Source of the DNA: Adhaeribacter rhizoryzae
GTDB taxonomy: Bacteria > Bacteroidota > Bacteroidia > Cytophagales > Hymenobacteraceae
Reading direction: 5' to 3'
Assembly: GCF_008629685.1 (NCBI RefSeq)
Contig: NZ_VWSF01000030.1
Coordinates: 1-63,371 of the forward strand
Length of the DNA stretch: 63,371 nucleotides
Positions 8,974 to 18,530 of the stretch are shown here, in pieces. Under the pieces are notes generated by a model. That model saw nothing but the letters and a program-made list of their open reading frames with translations, was not told the origin of the DNA and did not search any database. Within the stretch, counting starts at the first letter, position 1. Each line of letters opens with the position of its first letter. The translations under genes were made by a program, and so were the position numbers.

Positions 8974-9006
8974 AAGCCGGCCGGAATATTCTATCCGGCC
9001 GGGCTT
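8974..9006 (-). terminator. GC-rich hairpin between the small membrane protein and DUF72 genes
   Basis: The arms AAGCCGGCCGGA and TCCGGCCGGGCTT pair with one bulge, separated by a short loop. The hairpin lies between the stop of the 59-residue gene and the start of the DUF72 gene, both on the minus strand. The T-tract after it on the minus strand is weak, so termination may be partial. Confidence 0.45.
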
Positions 9007-9046
9007 GGGGTATTACAGGAATATAATTGGTTACTGGTAAAAATAT

Positions 9047-9226
9047 TCATTCGGTCTCCTGTTTCTCTTGTTTTTTGTTGCTTATCGATTTTAATAAGCC
9101 CACCGCTAAGGCGGCAAATATGCTGTGTTCGGTATGAATGCCCCGCCAGATCACATCTATCCCAATTACCAGTAAAATAAAAAGAGCAGCACCGGTGGTC
9201 CAGGGGTTTTCTTTAAACTGTTTCAT
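9047..9226 (-). CDS. Small hypothetical membrane protein (59 residues)
   Basis: An ATG frame from 9226 to a TGA at 9047 encodes 59 residues. It starts MKQFKENPWTTGAALFILLV, has one membrane segment at about 12-28, a short amphipathic stretch and a charged tail (SNKKQEKQETE). The hydrophobic-then-charged pattern suggests a real single-pass protein rather than a random frame. I see no recognised domain. There is no strong ribosome binding site, which is usual in this phylum. Confidence 0.5.
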   Translation of the reverse strand: MKQFKENPWTTGAALFILLVIGIDVIWRGIHTEHSIFAALAVGLLKSISNKKQEKQETE

Positions 9227-9493
9227 TGTTGTAAGCTTTTATGTTTAAGTGATAAAATTGTTTTTGTTAGCTGTTGCGCTTGGTTTACTGCCATTATTTG
9301 TTTTAAACCTGGTTGCCACATTTTATTAATATTTGGCTCTGCCAGTAATTTCTTTTACCAATATTTTGCTCATTCTTAGTGTACAAATATTCCGAATCAG
9401 GCTTTATAGCATATTTTAGAACCTGCTACCTACTGCCTGCCTTGTTCCCACGGCAAGCTGTTTTACTTTCTTATACATTTTCCGTATCATTGT

Positions 9494-9562
9494 ATTACCA
9501 CGTATATATACGTGCAATTACCACGAAAAGGCTATCAATTGCAATAAAAATTCGTGTAATTA
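9494..9562. promoter_or_regulatory. Candidate operator of the S24-type repressor
   Basis: A perfect 16-base palindrome CACGTATATATACGTG lies at 9499-9514. The word ATTACCACG occurs at 9494-9502 and again at 9517-9525, and its near complement CGTGTAAT lies at 9553-9560. These repeated, partly inverted half-sites sit 20-90 bases before the repressor start, as expected for an autoregulated HTH/S24 gene. Binding is inferred. Confidence 0.5.
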
Positions 9563-9583
9563 CCTAAATAATTCTTTAAGCAA

Positions 9584-10411
9584 TTGAAAGAGAGGCTGCT
9601 AAAATTAATTGAAGCGTTAGGCATGAATGTGCTCAGCTTTAGCAAATACATTGGCGTAAGCGATGGTACTACCCGCATGTACACCACGCGCGGGAGTAAA
9701 CCGGGTTCCGACTACCTGGAAAAGATTATTCTTGCAAATGATAGGATAAATATTGAATGGCTGCTAACCGGCCGCGGTGAAATGTTTCGCCCCGATTCTT
9801 CAACTCTAACTAAGCAAACGCCAGCAGCTACGGTAAAACCCAACCAGATCATCCATATTAACCAGGATAATGAAAACGGCATTATTATCCCGATGATCGA
9901 TCAGAAAGCGGCCGCCAATTACCTCTCGGGCTATACTTCGCAGCAATATTACAACGAACTGGCGCATACCACCTTACCGCCTTACATGGCCAAAGGCGGC
10001 ATTCATTTCTGGCTACAGGTTAAAGGCGACAGCATGGAAACTACTTTTTACGACGGCGACTGGCTGTTGTGTGAGCAGATTCCGCGGGAAAACTGGCTGG
10101 ATTTAAAAGATTACGACGTGCACGTAGTTGTTAGCAACGACCGGGGCGTACAGGTAAAACGCCTGAAAAATCGCCTGAAAAAAGGTTTTATCCGGTGCCG
10201 TTCCGATAACCGCGCGCACAAGCCTTACTCGCTGGTGTACGACGATATTTTAGAAATATGGCGGGTAAAATGGTACCTCTCGAACTACATGCCCAACCGG
10301 AACGAAGATTTATTTAACAAAGTAGATGCCTTAGAAGAGAACCTGGAGGATGTGCGCACGCTAACCGAAAGCCTGATGAAGCAACTTCACGAAATACAAC
10401 AGAAAAAATAA
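9584..10411 (+). CDS. HTH regulator with S24 (LexA/CI-like) peptidase domain
   Basis: The protein has 275 residues. An N-terminal helix-turn-helix of the XRE type spans about 1-65 (LSFSKYIGVSDGTTRMY, then IEWLLTGRGEMFRP). A LexA/CI-like S24 domain follows, with GDSMETTFYDGD (Ser near 150) and VQVKRLKNRL (Lys near 190), so the Ser-Lys dyad appears intact. A coiled tail runs to the end (about 240-275). The start is a TTG at 9584: an in-frame stop lies 15 bases upstream and there is no ATG between. The gene stands alone; similar proteins occur as chromosomal regulators in Bacteroidota and as phage repressors. No phage genes are nearby. Confidence 0.82.
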   Translation: MKERLLKLIEALGMNVLSFSKYIGVSDGTTRMYTTRGSKPGSDYLEKIILANDRINIEWLLTGRGEMFRPDSSTLTKQTPAATVKPNQIIHINQDNENGIIIPMIDQKAAANYLSGYTSQQYYNELAHTTLPPYMAKGGIHFWLQVKGDSMETTFYDGDWLLCEQIPRENWLDLKDYDVHVVVSNDRGVQVKRLKNRLKKGFIRCRSDNRAHKPYSLVYDDILEIWRVKWYLSNYMPNRNEDLFNKVDALEENLEDVRTLTESLMKQLHEIQQKK

Positions 10412-10729
10412 CTTTTATTCCGGCTTTCATCTCCAAAGCCTTATTCTTAAACAATTTATTTATCCGGGTTAAGTTTGCTTTCTACCTCCGGCTACTTCAG
10501 CTATATTTCTAAAAATGTTGCCTTAAATATTGCTGCTTTTGCCAGCTGTTGAGTATTATTTAAATGGTTACGGCGGCCAATAAAGCCACTTTTATTATTT
10601 GGTACATGCGGGGGTGGTAGTTTAGTACGTTCGGAAGGTAAGCCGTTCTTAATTTAAGGCGGCGGCCTCATGCATTAACTTTAAGTAAGCCCGAAACGTT
10701 TACCTTTACAGCAACCCGTACTAAAACGC
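10412..10729. other. Intergenic region upstream of mutA
   Basis: This holds no open frame or strong hairpin that I can support. The motif TACCTTTA near 10701 resembles the TAnnTTTG -7 box except for its last base and could be the mutA promoter. That is weak evidence. Confidence 0.3.
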
Positions 10730-12568
10730 ATGGAGCAGAAACAAAACCAATCGCTTCTTTTTAACCAGTTTGCCGCTGCTGCGGCCACCGATTGGGCCGA
10801 AAAAATTAAGAAGGATTTAAAAGGTGCCGATCCGGCTACATTAGCCTGGCATAGCGCCGAAGAAATAACGGTAAAGCCTTTTTATACCGCCGAAGATATT
10901 GTTGACCTACCCCAGTCCGAAACGTTACCGGGTAAGTTTCCTTACATTCGGGGCCATAAAACCAGCGCCAACCACTGGCATAATTTACAGGATATTTCGG
11001 TTACCCACGATAGCCGGGCGGCCATAGACAAAGCGCTACTGGCTTTAACCGGGGGTGCCGACGGCATTCATTTTAAAATAAACGACCCGAGTACCTTTGA
11101 TTTTGCTTATGCCCTAACCCACCTGGATGTCCAAAAATATACGGTTTGTTTTTCGGTAACGCGCCAGCCAGCCAGCTTCTTAAAAAATTATGTTGCGCAG
11201 CTTAAAAATCACCAGATCTCGCCGCACGGTCTGAAAGGATTTATTAATATTTCGCAGCCTTTGGCTTCTGAAACCTGGCAACTCGAATTTAATCAGCTGG
11301 AGGAAATTGTAGAACTAACCAAAGACGCGGTAGGTTTTTACGGCATTACGGTTAATGGTGCCATATTTGGTAATCGGGGCGGCACCTTGGTACAGGAACT
11401 GGCTTTTACCTTAGCCGCCGCCTTAAATTATACCGATGAATTGGCTTCCCGTGGCATTCTGTTGCAAACCATTTTCCGGAACATGCAGTTTCTGGTGAGC
11501 ACCGGCACCAATTACTTTTTTGAAATAGCTAAATTACGAGCCTTGCGCTGGCTTTGGTCGGGTATTGTAAAAGCTTCGGGCGAAGCCCCGGAATTTGCAG
11601 CTTACCTGCGAATACATGCCCAAACTGCTAGTTGGTTTGCCACCACCTTCGATCCGCACACCAATATTTTACGGGCCACCACCGAAGCCATGGCCGCCAT
11701 TATTGGGGGCTGCGACTCGGTGGCAGTAGCGCCTTTTGATGCCACCTTTAACCAAAACAATCCCTTTGCCGAACGCATTGCCCGCAATATCCCGCTAATC
11801 TTACATCATGAGGCCTATCTCCACCAGGCCATCGACCCGGCAGCCGGCTCTTATTACCTCGAAACCTTAACCTGCGAACTCGCCGAAAAAGCCTGGGCCT
11901 TGCTGCAAGAAGTAGAACAACTGGGCGGTTACACCAAAGCCTTGCAAACTGGCTTTATTCAGGAAAAATTAAATAAATCCGCCGAAGAAAAATTCAGAAA
12001 TATTGCTTCTGGCAAAGAAGTATTGGTGGGCACGAATAAATTCGCGAACCAGCACGAAAAAATAAATTTCGACGCCGAAGCCCTGTTGCACAGTGCAGCT
12101 TTTGATAATACCCGGGCCAGTTACCCGTTTGAAGTAATGCGCCTGGCCGCCATGCTGCATTACCAGAAAAAAAACGCCCGCCCCAAAGCCGTTATTGCCA
12201 TTATTGGCCACGATATTCAGGAACACATTCACGCCGCTTTTGCCAAAGAGTTTCTCGATTGCGGCAGCTTCCAGACCGAGATTTTGCACTTCGATTCCGT
12301 AAAAGCAGCCTTAGAAAAATTGCTCTTTATAGATTGTAAAATACTCGTGTTTTCCAGCACCGAAGCAGAATATTCCCAATTCTCCCAGCATTATTTCGCC
12401 GCCCTGAAAAACCACAAACACCGGCCTATCCTTATTTTGGCTGCGCCGCCCGAAAACATGAAAGAAGAACTCGCAGATAATGGTTTCGATGCCCGTATTT
12501 TCCAGAACTGCAACGCTCCTTCTATTATTGGCCGCATTCAGGAAAGATTGTTTACGAGTGAGGTTTAA
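10730..12568 (+). CDS. mutA: Methylmalonyl-CoA mutase small subunit
   Basis: The protein has 612 residues and pairs with the large subunit encoded 275 bases downstream to interconvert succinyl-CoA and (R)-methylmalonyl-CoA. The N-terminal TIM barrel covers about 40-440 (KPFYTAEDI, RGHKTSANHW, IDPAAGSYYLETLT). The C-terminal B12-like domain starts near 485. There the cobalamin motif DxHxxG is replaced by a sequence around GHDIQEHIH, which is expected because the small subunit does not bind B12. Organisation as a heterodimer is usual for Bacteroidota. No MeaB/ArgK chaperone gene or epimerase is in the window. Confidence 0.93.
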   Translation: MEQKQNQSLLFNQFAAAAATDWAEKIKKDLKGADPATLAWHSAEEITVKPFYTAEDIVDLPQSETLPGKFPYIRGHKTSANHWHNLQDISVTHDSRAAIDKALLALTGGADGIHFKINDPSTFDFAYALTHLDVQKYTVCFSVTRQPASFLKNYVAQLKNHQISPHGLKGFINISQPLASETWQLEFNQLEEIVELTKDAVGFYGITVNGAIFGNRGGTLVQELAFTLAAALNYTDELASRGILLQTIFRNMQFLVSTGTNYFFEIAKLRALRWLWSGIVKASGEAPEFAAYLRIHAQTASWFATTFDPHTNILRATTEAMAAIIGGCDSVAVAPFDATFNQNNPFAERIARNIPLILHHEAYLHQAIDPAAGSYYLETLTCELAEKAWALLQEVEQLGGYTKALQTGFIQEKLNKSAEEKFRNIASGKEVLVGTNKFANQHEKINFDAEALLHSAAFDNTRASYPFEVMRLAAMLHYQKKNARPKAVIAIIGHDIQEHIHAAFAKEFLDCGSFQTEILHFDSVKAALEKLLFIDCKILVFSSTEAEYSQFSQHYFAALKNHKHRPILILAAPPENMKEELADNGFDARIFQNCNAPSIIGRIQERLFTSEV

Positions 12569-12624
12569 ATATTAATTACTAATAAGACATAGATAGCTAG
12601 GCAAAACAGATTCCATATAGTAAA

Positions 12625-12758
12625 TGTCATTCAGGAGGAAACTTTTTAGCCTATTTCAAGGGCAGTAGCTATGTAAAATAGAAGGATTAGAAAGTATAAA
12701 TAAGACTACCTTGTAGGGAGGCTTTTGAATCAGTTAAATAGGTTCCTCCTGAATGACA
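12625..12758. repeat. Dispersed palindromic repeat, long copy
   Basis: The left arm TGTCATTCAGGAGGAAAC begins at 12625 and the right arm GGTTCCTCCTGAATGACA lies at 12741-12758. They are near-perfect inverted copies. The same arms occur at 25311-25367 and 31111-31184. This copy has a longer, unrelated-looking centre. It sits between mutA and mutB. Confidence 0.75.
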
Positions 12759-12843
12759 AAAGTGAAAAGTATAATCATGAGAAGTAAAATTTAAAATACT
12801 CCTCATTCATAATTTTTAATTTCTAATTCATAATTAACAGAAC

Positions 12844-14985
12844 GTGCAACCTGATTTTTCGAAGATAGATTTTAAAGAATTAACGGCGGGAGTAAATCCG
12901 CCCGGAGCCGCTATAAAACCGGAAACCTGGCAAACGCACGAGCAGATTCCGTTGCAGAATTTTTATACGAAGGAAGATACGACCAATTTTGAGCATTTAG
13001 GTTTTGCGGCCGGTTTGCCCCCGTATTTGCGCGGACCGTATAGTACCATGTACGTTAAAAACCCCTGGACCATCCGGCAATACGCCGGCTTTAGTACCGC
13101 CGAAGAAAGCAATGCCTTTTACCGCCGCAACTTAGCCGGCGGCCAGAAAGGTTTATCCGTCGCCTTCGATTTAGCTACTCACCGGGGCTACGATTCGGAC
13201 CATCCGCGCGTAGTGGGCGATGTGGGCAAAGCCGGCGTGGCTATTGATTCGATTCTGGACATGAAAATATTATTCGACCAGATTCCGCTGGACCAGATGA
13301 GCGTTTCCATGACCATGAACGGGGCCGTTCTGCCAATATTGGCATTTTACATTGTAGCGGCCGAAGAACAAGGCGTAAGTCAGGATAAATTAAGCGGCAC
13401 CATCCAGAACGATATCTTAAAAGAGTTCATGGTGCGCAACACCTACATTTATCCGCCGGAGCCCAGCATGCGCATTATTTCGGATATTTTTGCGTACACC
13501 TCGCAGCACATGCCCAAGTTCAACTCCATTAGCATCAGCGGGTATCACATGCAGGAAGCCGGCGCCACCGCCGACCAGGAACTGGCCTACACTTTAGCCG
13601 ATGGGCTGGAATACGTGCGTACCGGTTTAAAAGCAGGTTTAAATATTGATGCATTTGCGCCGCGGCTTTCGTTTTTTTGGGCCATTGGCATGAACCATTT
13701 TATGGAAATTGCCAAGATGCGCGCGGCTCGTATATTGTGGGCCAAACTCATGCAGCAATTTCACCCTAAAAACGAAAAATCATTAATGCTGCGGGCGCAC
13801 TGCCAAACTTCTGGCTGGAGCTTAACCGAACAAGACCCATTTAATAATATTGCCCGCACCACTGTAGAAGCCTTGGCTGCAGCACTGGGCGGCACCCAAA
13901 GTTTGCACACCAATGCATTAGACGAAGCTATTGCCTTACCCACCGATTTTTCGGCCCGGATTGCCCGGAACACGCAGTTGTATTTGCAGCACGAAACCCA
14001 CCTAACCAAAACCGTAGACCCTTGGGGCGGCTCGTATTACGTAGAAGCGCTCACGCACGAACTATCGCACAAAGCCTGGGAATTAATTCAGGAAGTAGAA
14101 GAATTGGGTGGCATGGCCAAGGCTATTGAAACCGGTCTGCCGAAAATGCGCATAGAAGAAGCCGCTGCCCGCCGCCAAGCCCGGATTGATTCGGGAAAAG
14201 ACGTAATTGTGGGCGTAAATAAATATCGTTCCAGTACGCCCGACGATTTCCCGATTGAAATATTAGATATTGATAATACCGCCGTACGCGAAGCCCAATT
14301 GCAACGCCTGCAATATTTAAAAGAGAACCGGCACCAGCCGGAAGTAGATGCTGCCTTAAATGCTTTAACCGAAGCCGCCCGCACCAACACCGGAAATTTA
14401 TTGGCTTTGAGCATAGAAGCCGCCCGCAAACGTGCTACCTTAGGCGAAATATCAACTGCTTTAGAAAAAATTTACGGGAGACACAAAGCCGTGACCAGAG
14501 CCATATCGGGCGTGTATGCCGCCGAACTATCCGACGACGAAAACTTTAAAAAAGCCCAGGAACTGGCCAATAAATTTGCGCAACTGGAAGGTCGCCGGCC
14601 CCGCATTATGGTGGCTAAAATGGGCCAGGACGGCCACGACCGCGGCGCTAAAGTAATTGCCTCTTCTTTCGCCGATTTAGGTTTCGATGTAGATATTGGG
14701 CCATTATTTCAAACACCCGAGGAAGTAGCCATGCAGGCCGCCGAAAACGACGTGCACGTAGTGGGCATCAGCAGTTTGGCGGCCGGCCACAAAACACTGG
14801 TACCCCAATTAATTGCCGAATTAAGCAAGCTGGATCGCGACGATATTTTAGTAATTGTAGGCGGCGTAATTCCGGCGCAGGATTACGGGTTTTTAAAAGA
14901 GGCTGGCGTAGCCGGAATATTTGGTCCGGGTACGGTAATTAGTGTAGCCGCGCAGGAAATATTAGAGCGGTTAATGCAGGAGTAA
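12844..14985 (+). CDS. mutB: Methylmalonyl-CoA mutase large subunit
   Basis: This is the catalytic, adenosylcobalamin-binding subunit, 713 residues. The TIM barrel with the substrate site ([20 protein letters not shown], then [19 protein letters not shown]) covers about 1-400. The C-terminal B12 domain has [13 protein letters not shown] near 594-606, with the axial histidine at about 599 in the DxHxxG motif. The start is a GTG at 12844, with no better in-frame ATG. Between mutA and this gene lie a palindromic repeat and AT-rich word repeats, so the two subunits may have separate promoters. The pathway is propionate/succinate metabolism. Confidence 0.97.
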   Translation: MQPDFSKIDFKELTAGVNPPGAAIKPETWQTHEQIPLQNFYTKEDTTNFEHLGFAAGLPPYLRGPYSTMYVKNPWTIRQYAGFSTAEESNAFYRRNLAGGQKGLSVAFDLATHRGYDSDHPRVVGDVGKAGVAIDSILDMKILFDQIPLDQMSVSMTMNGAVLPILAFYIVAAEEQGVSQDKLSGTIQNDILKEFMVRNTYIYPPEPSMRIISDIFAYTSQHMPKFNSISISGYHMQEAGATADQELAYTLADGLEYVRTGLKAGLNIDAFAPRLSFFWAIGMNHFMEIAKMRAARILWAKLMQQFHPKNEKSLMLRAHCQTSGWSLTEQDPFNNIARTTVEALAAALGGTQSLHTNALDEAIALPTDFSARIARNTQLYLQHETHLTKTVDPWGGSYYVEALTHELSHKAWELIQEVEELGGMAKAIETGLPKMRIEEAAARRQARIDSGKDVIVGVNKYRSSTPDDFPIEILDIDNTAVREAQLQRLQYLKENRHQPEVDAALNALTEAARTNTGNLLALSIEAARKRATLGEISTALEKIYGRHKAVTRAISGVYAAELSDDENFKKAQELANKFAQLEGRRPRIMVAKMGQDGHDRGAKVIASSFADLGFDVDIGPLFQTPEEVAMQAAENDVHVVGISSLAAGHKTLVPQLIAELSKLDRDDILVIVGGVIPAQDYGFLKEAGVAGIFGPGTVISVAAQEILERLMQE

Positions 14986-15022
14986 TCATTTCAACTTTTA
15001 AAAAATCAGAAAAACTGCTATA

Positions 15023-16363
15023 GTGAGAATAATTATTTGCAAGCTCCTCGTCCTCTTTCTTGTCTTAAATATTTACTTCCAGCAAAACTGCCATGCTCAG
15101 GCAAATACAAAAAAACAAGCTGCGCCCGCTTCTGCTACCGAAGTACCGCTCGGCGGCAATACCTGGAAATCCCAAACCGGTAAAGCGGGCGGCCAACTAG
15201 ATAAAACCGGTATTACCAACTGGACGGACCAAAAAAACACTTTTACCACGTATGTACGGGTTGCAAAACCAGGCAATTTAAAACTTTGGCTGCGTTTACA
15301 AGTGCCCAATGGCAAAAGCCGACTTAGGGTTACATTACTGGGCAAATCCCGGGAAATAAATATTACCGGCAATTTACCCCAAGATTATTACGCCGGAGAA
15401 TGGCAAGTAACAGCCCCCGGCTACCTGGCCATAGAAATAGCCGGCCTTACAAAAACCGGAAACCAGTTTGCCGAAGTAAGCAGTTTAAAACTTGTCGGCG
15501 AAGCTATAGACAATAATATGGCTTTCGTGAAAAACGACGAGGGCAACTTTTTTTATTGGGGTCGGCGCGGTCCATCGGTGCACCTGAATTATACGGTTCC
15601 GGAAAATATTACCGCCGAATGGTTTTACAACGAAATTACGGTACCGGCAGGCTCCGATGTGATTGGTTCTTATTTTATGGCCAACGGTTTTGCCGAAGGA
15701 TATTTTGGCATCCAGGTAAATTCGCCCACCGAGCGGCGCATCTTGTTTTCGGTCTGGAGCCCTTACCAAACCGATGACCCCACTAAAATTCCGGAAGACC
15801 AGCGCATCAAGCTTTTAGGAAAAGGCGAAGGCGTGTACGCCGGCGCGTTTGGCAACGAAGGCTCGGGCGGGCAGAGTTATTTAAAATATAACTGGCAAGC
15901 CGGAACTACTTATAAATTTTTGCTGCACGGGCTACCGGCCCAGAATAATTACACCAACTATACTGCTTATTTTTATAATCCCGAAACGCAAAACTGGCAG
16001 TTAATTGCCAGCTTTAGCCGCCCCAAAACAAGTACTTATTTAAAACGCTTGCACTCGTTTTTGGAAAATTTTATTCCCGAAACCGGCAATATTACCCGCC
16101 AGGCGCAATTTAGCAACCAATGGATTTGTGACCCGCAAGGCCAATGGCTGGAACTAACCGAAGCCCGCTTTACCGGCGATAATACCGCTCGTAAAAATTA
16201 CCGCCTGGATTACGCCGGGGGCTTACTAAATAATACTTTTTTTCTGCAAAACTGCGGTTTTTTTAATAAATATACGCCCCTGAGCACTACTTATAAAAGG
16301 CCCCAAACCAATAAGCCACCCCAGGTAAACTTAACGCAGCTGCCAGTTGTGGTCAGGCCTTAA
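15023..16363 (+). CDS. Secreted DUF5077/DUF3472 protein
   Basis: The protein has 446 residues with a signal peptide ending near QNCHAQ (residues 1-26). A DUF5077-like beta domain follows (about 40-160, YVRVAKPGNLKLWLRLQVP), then DUF3472 (about 165-420, NDEGNFFYWGRRGPSVHL and YQTDDPTKIP). Such proteins are exported by Bacteroidota and often lie with polysaccharide genes, but no activity is established. The start is GTG at 15023, 37 bases after mutB. No carbohydrate locus surrounds it. Confidence 0.8.
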   Translation: MRIIICKLLVLFLVLNIYFQQNCHAQANTKKQAAPASATEVPLGGNTWKSQTGKAGGQLDKTGITNWTDQKNTFTTYVRVAKPGNLKLWLRLQVPNGKSRLRVTLLGKSREINITGNLPQDYYAGEWQVTAPGYLAIEIAGLTKTGNQFAEVSSLKLVGEAIDNNMAFVKNDEGNFFYWGRRGPSVHLNYTVPENITAEWFYNEITVPAGSDVIGSYFMANGFAEGYFGIQVNSPTERRILFSVWSPYQTDDPTKIPEDQRIKLLGKGEGVYAGAFGNEGSGGQSYLKYNWQAGTTYKFLLHGLPAQNNYTNYTAYFYNPETQNWQLIASFSRPKTSTYLKRLHSFLENFIPETGNITRQAQFSNQWICDPQGQWLELTEARFTGDNTARKNYRLDYAGGLLNNTFFLQNCGFFNKYTPLSTTYKRPQTNKPPQVNLTQLPVVVRP

Positions 16364-16410
16364 AATATTACGGTAGCAGTTTGGTAACTTAAAAATACAC
16401 CTTGCTTTAG

Positions 16411-17724
16411 ATGTTAAATACCCCATTAGATTTACACGAATTTTTTATAAATATTCCGGAAGCCCTGGTAGCCATTGCCCCAGATTACACGGTGTTAGCC
16501 GCCACAAATAAATATTTAACTTTGGTTTTGCGCACCCGCGAAGAACTAATTGGCCGCAATTTATTAGAAGCATTTCCCAATAGCCCTTCCGACCCCGATT
16601 CTAAAAACGAGTCGCTGCTGCGTAAAGCCATTGACCAATGCTTTCAGGAGAAAAGAACCATTTCATTTGAAGTGTTGCGCTACGATATTGCCCGGCCCGA
16701 ATCTGTGGGTGGGGGTTACGAAACGCGGTACTGGCAGGCCTCGCACACGCCCGTTCTCGACCAGGAAGGTAACGTAAAATATATTATCCGGCGCACAGCC
16801 AACGTAACCGAACGCGAATTAGCCAAACAAGCCCAACTGGAATCGGAAAACAAATTTAAGTTTATGACCGATGCGGTACCGCAACTTATACATACCGCCG
16901 ATACGCAGGGCAATGTTACTTACGTGAACCAACGCTGGCTGGCGTATACCGGCTTAACAGAGCAAGAATTATTAGGAACGGGCTGGCACCAAACATTTCA
17001 CCCCGACGACCTGGCTGCCGTGCACCGCAAAATGCTGGCAGCCTTACCCAATAACCAAGAGTTTCAGGCCGAAGTCCGGATTAAAAACAAAGAGGGCCAT
17101 TACCGCTGGCATTTAACCAAAAGCTTGCCCCTGGTTAGTTTGGCGGGGCAAGTGCAGATGCGCGTAGGCAGCAACACCGATATTCATGACACCAAGTTAA
17201 TGGTGCAGGAACTGCTGGCCAGCAATGAGCAAATGGCGCAGCTATCGGACCAGGTGCAACTAGCCCTGCAAAAAGCCGAAGCCGAACGCATAACGCTGGA
17301 ACGCTTAATTATGCAGGCGCCGGCGTTCTTCTGCATTTTAAATGGGCCGGAACACCGCTACAGCCTTATTAACCCCGAATACCAGAAACTTTTTCCGGGT
17401 CGTGAATTATTACACAAAACCGTAGCCGAGGCCCTGCCCGAAATTGTAGAACAAGGTTTTATTCAGTTATTAGATAAGGTTTACCAAACCGGGCAGGATT
17501 TTGTAGCCGAAGAAGTACCCGTAAAAATTGGCCGGACTAACGTGCAAACCCTGGAACAGATTTATATTAACTTTACTTACCAGGCTATTTATAACGAAGC
17601 CGAAGCGGTAACCGGCATTTTGGTTTTTGGCTACGAAGTAACGCAGCAGGTTATTTTTCGGCAGAAACTAAAAGAACTTGGTTTTGCCGCAGCTACCAGC
17701 GCCCAACCAGATAAGGCTTTATAA
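16411..17724 (+). CDS. Triple PAS-domain protein without an output domain
   Basis: The protein has 437 residues and three PAS domains: about 5-130 (FFINIPEALVAIAPDYTVLA), about 145-270 (FMTDAVPQLIHTADTQGNVTY, with a PAC part RIKNKEGHYRWHLT), and about 300-425 (LIMQAPAFFCILNGPEHRYSLINPEYQKLF). A helical linker with coiled-coil character lies near 270-300. It stops soon after the third PAS at LGFAAATSAQPDKAL, where kinases of this family continue into HisKA/HATPase domains. No kinase domain is present in any frame downstream. The next gene starts six bases after the stop and encodes a CZB-like protein, so the two may act together. The ligand is unknown. Confidence 0.82.
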   Translation: MLNTPLDLHEFFINIPEALVAIAPDYTVLAATNKYLTLVLRTREELIGRNLLEAFPNSPSDPDSKNESLLRKAIDQCFQEKRTISFEVLRYDIARPESVGGGYETRYWQASHTPVLDQEGNVKYIIRRTANVTERELAKQAQLESENKFKFMTDAVPQLIHTADTQGNVTYVNQRWLAYTGLTEQELLGTGWHQTFHPDDLAAVHRKMLAALPNNQEFQAEVRIKNKEGHYRWHLTKSLPLVSLAGQVQMRVGSNTDIHDTKLMVQELLASNEQMAQLSDQVQLALQKAEAERITLERLIMQAPAFFCILNGPEHRYSLINPEYQKLFPGRELLHKTVAEALPEIVEQGFIQLLDKVYQTGQDFVAEEVPVKIGRTNVQTLEQIYINFTYQAIYNEAEAVTGILVFGYEVTQQVIFRQKLKELGFAAATSAQPDKAL

Positions 17725-17730
17725 AAGCGG

Positions 17731-18084
17731 ATGAACATAGCCGAAATCGATTTTCAACAGCTTCGGATTAAGCATATTCTCTACAAATCTAAAGTACGCT
17801 CGGTGCTTTATGTTAACGGCGGAGAATATGCGGCTTCGTTTTTTACCACCAACAGCCCGGTAAACGAATGGTTTAACACGGTTGGCCGTAAATACCGCCA
17901 CGAACCCGGCATGCAGGCCTTACTACAATTGCAACAAGATATGGACAACACCGCCCGCCAATTATTTAACCTGTATAAAGCCGGCAAAATAGACTTGGCC
18001 CAGCAGGGCCTCAGCACCATCGAAGAAAAATCTCAAAAATTTGTTTCTCTGCTTTTAGAGTTAGAGAATAAGTTGAAGGATTAA
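17731..18084 (+). CDS. CZB-like helical protein lacking most zinc ligands
   Basis: The 117-residue protein is all-helical in appearance and follows the layout of the CZB (chemoreceptor zinc-binding) domain: IKHILYKSKVRSVLY, then NEWFNTVGRKYRHEPGM, then QDMDNTARQLFNLYKAGK, then LSTIEEKSQKFVSLLLELE. In true CZB domains a His, a Cys in the CxxGxW motif and two His bind zinc. Here only the first His (near 14) is clear; the Cys position reads SPVNEW and the two His positions look like Gln and Asp. It starts six bases after the PAS gene. I infer a sensor partner of the PAS protein that no longer binds zinc. Family assignment is tentative. Confidence 0.55.
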   Translation: MNIAEIDFQQLRIKHILYKSKVRSVLYVNGGEYAASFFTTNSPVNEWFNTVGRKYRHEPGMQALLQLQQDMDNTARQLFNLYKAGKIDLAQQGLSTIEEKSQKFVSLLLELENKLKD

Positions 18085-18530
18085 GAAGTACTCCTTCAAT
18101 TTATTTTACCCTTAAACCTTTGCTCTGGAGAAACTTTTAGCTGTTAAGTTTTTAGTTGTATGGTCGAAGAAAAAGTTCCGGTTTACCTCCTGTTTAAATT
18201 CTTCCAGAAAGCTTATATCTAAATTACTGGAATTAATTCTGCTCAATGGTATAATGTAAAGTTGTTCGGGCAAGGATGGCTCTCCACCTACTCCTTCAGC
18301 AAAAGCTTCTCCACCTCCCATCCAAAAACCCGATCTAATTAGCAGCTATTTGCGGACTAAAAATTAAGTTAAATAATTTACAAGAGTACTTACCTTAAGA
18401 ATAATCATTTAATAATCAGAGCCGTATTATCCCATTAACATTTATCCCCAAAAAATATAAAAATCAGAAAATTTAATTGTACTATATTACAGGATTAATA
18501 AAGTAAAAGCCGGAAATTAGAAGCAGCAGC
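18085..18530. other. Intergenic region with no supported gene
   Basis: A 69-codon minus-strand frame (18112-18321) is open but has no domain, signal or ribosome site and its middle looks non-coding. No repeat of the window's families and no strong hairpin are visible. The last 150 bases are AT-rich and likely hold the promoter of the LuxR-type gene. Confidence 0.35.

Noticed and set aside
18112-18321. Minus-strand 69-codon frame after the CZB-like gene
   Set aside because: No domain, signal or ribosome site, and the composition looks non-coding. Kept only as part of the intergenic description.
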